Source of the DNA: Aristolochia californica
Lineage: Eukaryota > Streptophyta > Magnoliopsida > Piperales > Aristolochiaceae
Direction of reading: 5' to 3'
Length of the DNA stretch: 64,000 nt
NCBI GenBank assembly: GCA_029961685.1
Contig: JARWKL010000015.1
Coordinates: 13,700,801 to 13,764,800 of the forward strand
The notes under the pieces were generated by a model. The model ran no database searches and had not been told where the DNA came from. It was given only the letters and a program-made list of their open reading frames with translations. Shown in pieces: positions 59,886 to 64,000 of the stretch (within the stretch, counting starts at the first letter, position 1; every line of letters starts with the position of its first letter). Position numbers and translations under genes: made by a program.

Positions 59886-62076
59886 TTTTGTTCGCATAAA
59901 AAAAGGGCGAGTGAAAACTCAAGTTTGGATTTGAAAAAAAATTGATCATCCAAAATGGAAATACACAAATACAGAGAGAGATAATTTCAAAAGTATCTGT
60001 GATTTTTAGGGATTGTAAACACTTTAATTTTTTATATATTAGGTTTTGCAATCATCAAAAAAGGGGGCGAGGGATTTTTAACTAAGTATTGACTCATAAG
60101 TCATTTCTATAAACAATTATAGCCGTTACACATCATTAATCAATCAAAACCTTTACGATGATCCATGATTGTTAGATCATGTTTTTTAAATGGGAAAAAG
60201 TGGGTTGTTTGACTCGATTAAATATCCCATCGCACGTTAACTTGAGAATTTAATTTTTTCTACTCCTTGAAAATTTTTGATCATTAGGTCATTTGCATCT
60301 TCAACATGTTTCAGGCATGCATATCCATATTTAAAACATATTAGGATCAATTAGAAATATCTTTCTTATAAAATTCCAAGCTATTAGGGGGTTGTACTAG
60401 AGGACTTTCCCAAACAGGGATAACAAAACTTTGGTGTTCTTTTTTAGTTCATGAAAATTTTTTCTTCACTTACATTTATTATAGTTGTCAATTTTTTGCA
60501 TACATAAACTCAAAAATTTTCATTTCGTTGTGATCTATTTGCCTTATCTTTTTGTTTATGAGGGAGAGCGAACACTCAAGTTTGGATTTGAAAAAAATTG
60601 AACATCCAAAATGGAAATGCAAAAATGCAGAGAGAGATAATTGATATAAGTATCTGTGATTTTTAGGGATTGAAAACTCTTTTAATTTTTTACATATTAA
60701 GTTTTGAAATCATCGGAAAAGGGGGGGCGAGGGATTTTTAACTGCGTGTTGACTCCCAAACCATAAGTTATTTCCAACAAAAATTATAGCCATTAATCAA
60801 TCAAAACCTTTACGATGATCTATGGTTGTTAGGTTAGCTTTTTTAAAATGGGCAAAAAGTGAGTTGTTTGGCTTGGGTAAATATCCCACCGCAAGTGAAC
60901 TTGAGAATTTAATATTTTCAACTTCTTGAAATGTTTGGATCATTAGGTCATTTGCACCTGCAACATGTATCTGGCATGCATATCTATATTTAAAATATGT
61001 TAGGATCAATTATAAATATCTTTCTTATAAAATTCCAATCTATTAGTGGGTTGTACAAATGAAATTTCCATAACAGGGATAACAAAACTTTGGTGTTCAT
61101 TTTTAGTGCGTGAAAGTTTTTTCTTCACTTAAATTTATTATTGTTTTAAATTTTTTGCATACATAAACTCTAAAATTTTCATTTCTATGTGGTCTATTTT
61201 CCTTATCTTTTTGTTCACGAGAAAAAAAGGGAGAGTGAAAACTCAAGTTTGGATTTGAAAAAAAATTGAACATAAAAAATGGAAATGCACAAATGCAGAG
61301 AGAGATAATTCCAAAAAGTATCTGTGATTTTTAAGGATTGTAAACTCTTTTAGTTTTTTATAAAATAGGTTTCGCAATCATCGAAAAAGAGGGGGGCGAG
61401 GGATTGTTAACTGAGTGTTAACTCCCAAACCCTAGGTCATTTCTAACAAAAATTATAGCCGTTACACAACATTAATAGATAAAAACCTTGATGATGATCT
61501 ATGATTGTTAGGTTAGCTTTTTGTAAATGGGAAAAAAGTGGATTTTTTGGCTTGGGTAAATATCCCACCATACGTTAACTTGAGATTTTAATTTTTTCTA
61601 ATCCTTGAAATTTTTGGATCATTAGGTCATTTGCATCTTCAACATGTTTTAGGCATGCATATCCATATTTAAAACATGTTAGGATCAATTATAAATCTCT
61701 TTCGTTTGAAATTCCAACCTATTAGGGGGTTGTACTAGAAGAATTTCCCAAAAAAAGATCCCAAAACTTTGGTGTTATTTTTTAGTGCGTAAAAATATTT
61801 TCTTCACTTACATTTATTATATTTTTTAATTTTTTGCATACATAAACTCTAAATTTTTTATTTCGTTTTGATCTATTTGCCTTATCTATTTTATTACGAG
61901 AAAAACGTAGAGTGAAAACTCATGTTTGGATTTGAAAAAAAAAATTGAACATCCAAAATGGAAATTCACAAATCTAGATAGAGATAATTCCAAAAAGTAT
62001 ATGTGATTTTTAGGGATTGTAAACTCTTTACTTTTTTATATATTAGGTTTTGCAATCATTAGAAAAGGGGGGAGGA

Positions 62077-62173
62077 GGAGGATGTGGTGGTGGTGGTTTA
62101 GTTGGGGCGGAGGGAGGATGTGGTGGTGGTGGTTTAGTTGGGGCAAGAGGGGGGGGGGGGGGGGGGGGGGGGG
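62077..62173 (+). repeat. G-rich minisatellite (36-bp unit x2) plus 25-G tract
   Basis: At the usual G-tract phase this monomer instead holds GGAGGATGTGGTGGTGGTGG followed by TTTAGTTGGGGC, duplicated at 62077 and 62113, and then a 25-G run at 62149-62173. Confidence 0.92.
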
Positions 62174-62865
62174 TGCTGGGGGGTTGGGTTTGTGATTGTT
62201 CTCTCTCAAACCATAAGTCATTTCTAACAAAAAATTATAGCCGTTATGCATCATTAATTGATCAAAAGCTTTACGATGATCTATGAATGTTAGGTCAGCT
62301 TTTTTAGAATAAGCAAAAAGTGGGTTGTTTTACTCGGGTAAATATACCACCGCAAGTTAACTTGAGAATTTAATATTTTCTACTCCTTGAAATTTTTGGT
62401 TCATTAGGTCATTTGCATCTTAGACAAGTTTCAGGGATGCATATCGATATTTAAAACATGTTATCATCAATTAGAAATCTCTTTCTTATAAAATTTCAAA
62501 TTCCAAGCTATTAGGGGGTTGTACTAGTGGAATTTCCAAAACATGGATCACAAAACTTTGGTGTTCATTTTTAGTCTGTAAAAAACTTTTCTTCACTTAC
62601 ATTTATTATAGTTTTCATTTTTTTTCATACATAAACTCAAAATTTTCATTTCGTTTTGATCTATTTGCCTTTTCTTTATGTTGACGAGAAAAAGGGGAGA
62701 GAGAAAACTCAAGTTTGGATTTGAAAAAAAATTGAACATCCAAAATAGAAATTCACAAATACAGAGAGAGATAATTCCAAAAAGTATGTGTGTTTTTTTG
62801 GGATAGTAAACTCTTTTAGTTTTTTATATATTAGGTTTGGCAATCATCGAAAAAATGAGGGAGGG

Positions 62866-62868
<3 letters not shown>

Positions 62869-62908
<40 letters not shown>
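62869..62908 (+). repeat. Poly(G) tract, 40 G (longest in window)
   Basis: A 40-G uninterrupted run preceded by GAGGGAGGGGGA at the conserved satellite phase. Confidence 0.95.
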
Positions 62909-62909
<1 letters not shown>

Positions 62910-64000
62910 GGGATTTTTAAATGAGTGTTGACTCTCAGACCATAAGTCATTTCTAACAAACAATTATAGCCGTTATGCATCATTAATCAATCAAAACCTT
63001 TACAATGATCTATGAATGTTAGGTCAGCTTTTTCTAAATGGTTAAAAAGTGGGTTGTTCGAGTTCGGTAAATATCCCACCGCACTTTAAGTTGAGAAATT
63101 AATTTTTTCTACTCCTTGAAATTTTTGGATCATTAGGTCATTTGCATCTTCAACATATTTCAGGCATGCATATCTATATTTAAAACATGTTAGGATCAAT
63201 TAGAAATATCTTTCTTATAAAATTCCAATCTATTAGGGGGTTGTACAAGTGGAATTTCCAAAACATGGATCACGAAACTTTGGTGTTCATTTTTAGTGCG
63301 TGAAAATTTTTTCTTCTCTTACATTTATTATAATTTTCAATTTTTTTGCATACATAAACTTTAAAATTTTTATTTTGTTGTGATCTATTTGCCTTATCTT
63401 TTTGTTTACGAGAAAATACAGAGATTGAAAACTCAAATTTTGATTTAAAAAAAATTGAACATCCAGAAAGGAAATGCACAAATGAAGAGAGAGATAATTT
63501 CACAAAGAATGTGTGATTTTTACGGATTGTAAACTATTTTAGTTATCTATATATTAGGTTTTGTAATCAATGGAAAAGGGGCCAGGGGGGGGGGGGCTAG
63601 CGATTTTATCTGAGTGTTAACTCCCAAACCATAAGACATTTCTTACAAAAATTATAGCCATTACGCATCATTAATCGATCAAAACGTTTATGATGATCTA
63701 TGATTGTAAGGTTAAGTTTTTGTAAATGGGCAAAAAGTTGGTTGTTTGGCTCTGGTAAATATTCCACTGCATGTTAACTTGAAAATTTAATTTTTTCTAC
63801 TCCTTGAAAATTTTGCATCATTAGGTCATTTGCATTTTCAACATGTTTCAGGCAAGCATATCCATATTTAAACATGCTAGGATCAATTATAAATTTCGTT
63901 CTTATAAAATTCCAAGCTATTAGGGGGTTATACTAGTGGAATTTCCCAAACATGGATAACAAAACTTTGGTGTTTGTTTTTGGTGCGTGAAATTGTTTTC

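Larger units (their letters stand above)
59886..64000 (+). repeat. Satellite array block 6
   Basis: About 4.1 kb, six monomers, resuming at TTTTGTTCGCATAAAAAAAGGG (phase about +470) and running off the window end. Open frames here are satellite-derived. Confidence 0.94.

Noticed and set aside
1..64000. CRISPR array or bacterial-style repeat-spacer system
   Set aside because: The repeats are ~675 bp and contiguous with no unique spacers, and the mobile elements are plant LTR retrotransposons.
1..64000. tRNA, rRNA or other RNA genes; telomeric TTTAGGG arrays
   Set aside because: The only tRNA-like sequences are short primer-binding sites. No cloverleaf, rRNA core or tandem telomere repeat was seen by eye.

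Overview
This is a stretch of plant, probably eudicot, nuclear heterochromatin. It has no ordinary host gene that I can support. About 47 kb of the 64 kb is one AT-rich tandem satellite. Its monomers are about 655-700 bp (I estimate roughly 70 copies), all in the same orientation from the first base to the last. The plant assignment rests on the mobile elements: Ty1/copia and Ty3/gypsy LTR retrotransposons primed by initiator-Met tRNA (TGGTATCAGAGC-type primer sites), copia polyprotein motifs typical of angiosperms, and gypsy gag and integrase C-terminal sequences typical of plant lineages. The setting resembles centromeric or pericentromeric DNA, but nothing in the sequence proves that location.

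Layout: satellite 1-5668; truncated gypsy element on the minus strand, with a 1.65-kb 3' LTR, an assembly gap of exactly 100 N and the end of pol, 5669-~8926; satellite ~8927-10929; complete but non-coding copia-like element with two ~440-bp LTRs, PBS, PPT and target-site duplication, 10930-13757; satellite 13758-28088; 5' part of a gypsy element on the plus strand (LTR, PBS, broken gag), 28089-~30042; satellite ~30043-32375; full-length Ty1/copia element on the minus strand with LTRs differing at 4 sites and a perfect 5-bp duplication, 32376-38177; satellite 38178-56704; gypsy 5' fragment on the minus strand (gag, PBS, LTR) into which a solo copia LTR has inserted, ~56705-59885; satellite ~59886-64000.

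The satellite has two notable properties. First, every reasonably complete monomer carries a G-rich tract at the same phase, just after TTAGGTTTTGCAATCATC and just before GATTTTTAACTGAGTGTTGAC. The tract varies from a few G to 40 uninterrupted G, so the array is a ladder of phase-locked poly(G) microsatellites with a spacing of about 675 bp. Second, parts of the array are organised as higher-order repeats: a ~2.28-kb unit of about 3.5 monomers present 2.6 times (45.6-51.6 kb), and a ~1.4-kb two-monomer unit present twice (23.6-26.4 kb).

The best-preserved genes belong to the copia element at 32-38 kb. Its gag, protease, integrase, reverse transcriptase and RNase H are all recognisable. They are split by an in-frame TAG after gag, a deletion at the first integrase catalytic Asp, a 1-bp frameshift between RT and RNase H, and a frameshift at the very end. 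I see no new defence, metabolic or regulatory system. The things most worth pursuing are the poly(G)-phased satellite, its higher-order structure, and the insertion history it records.
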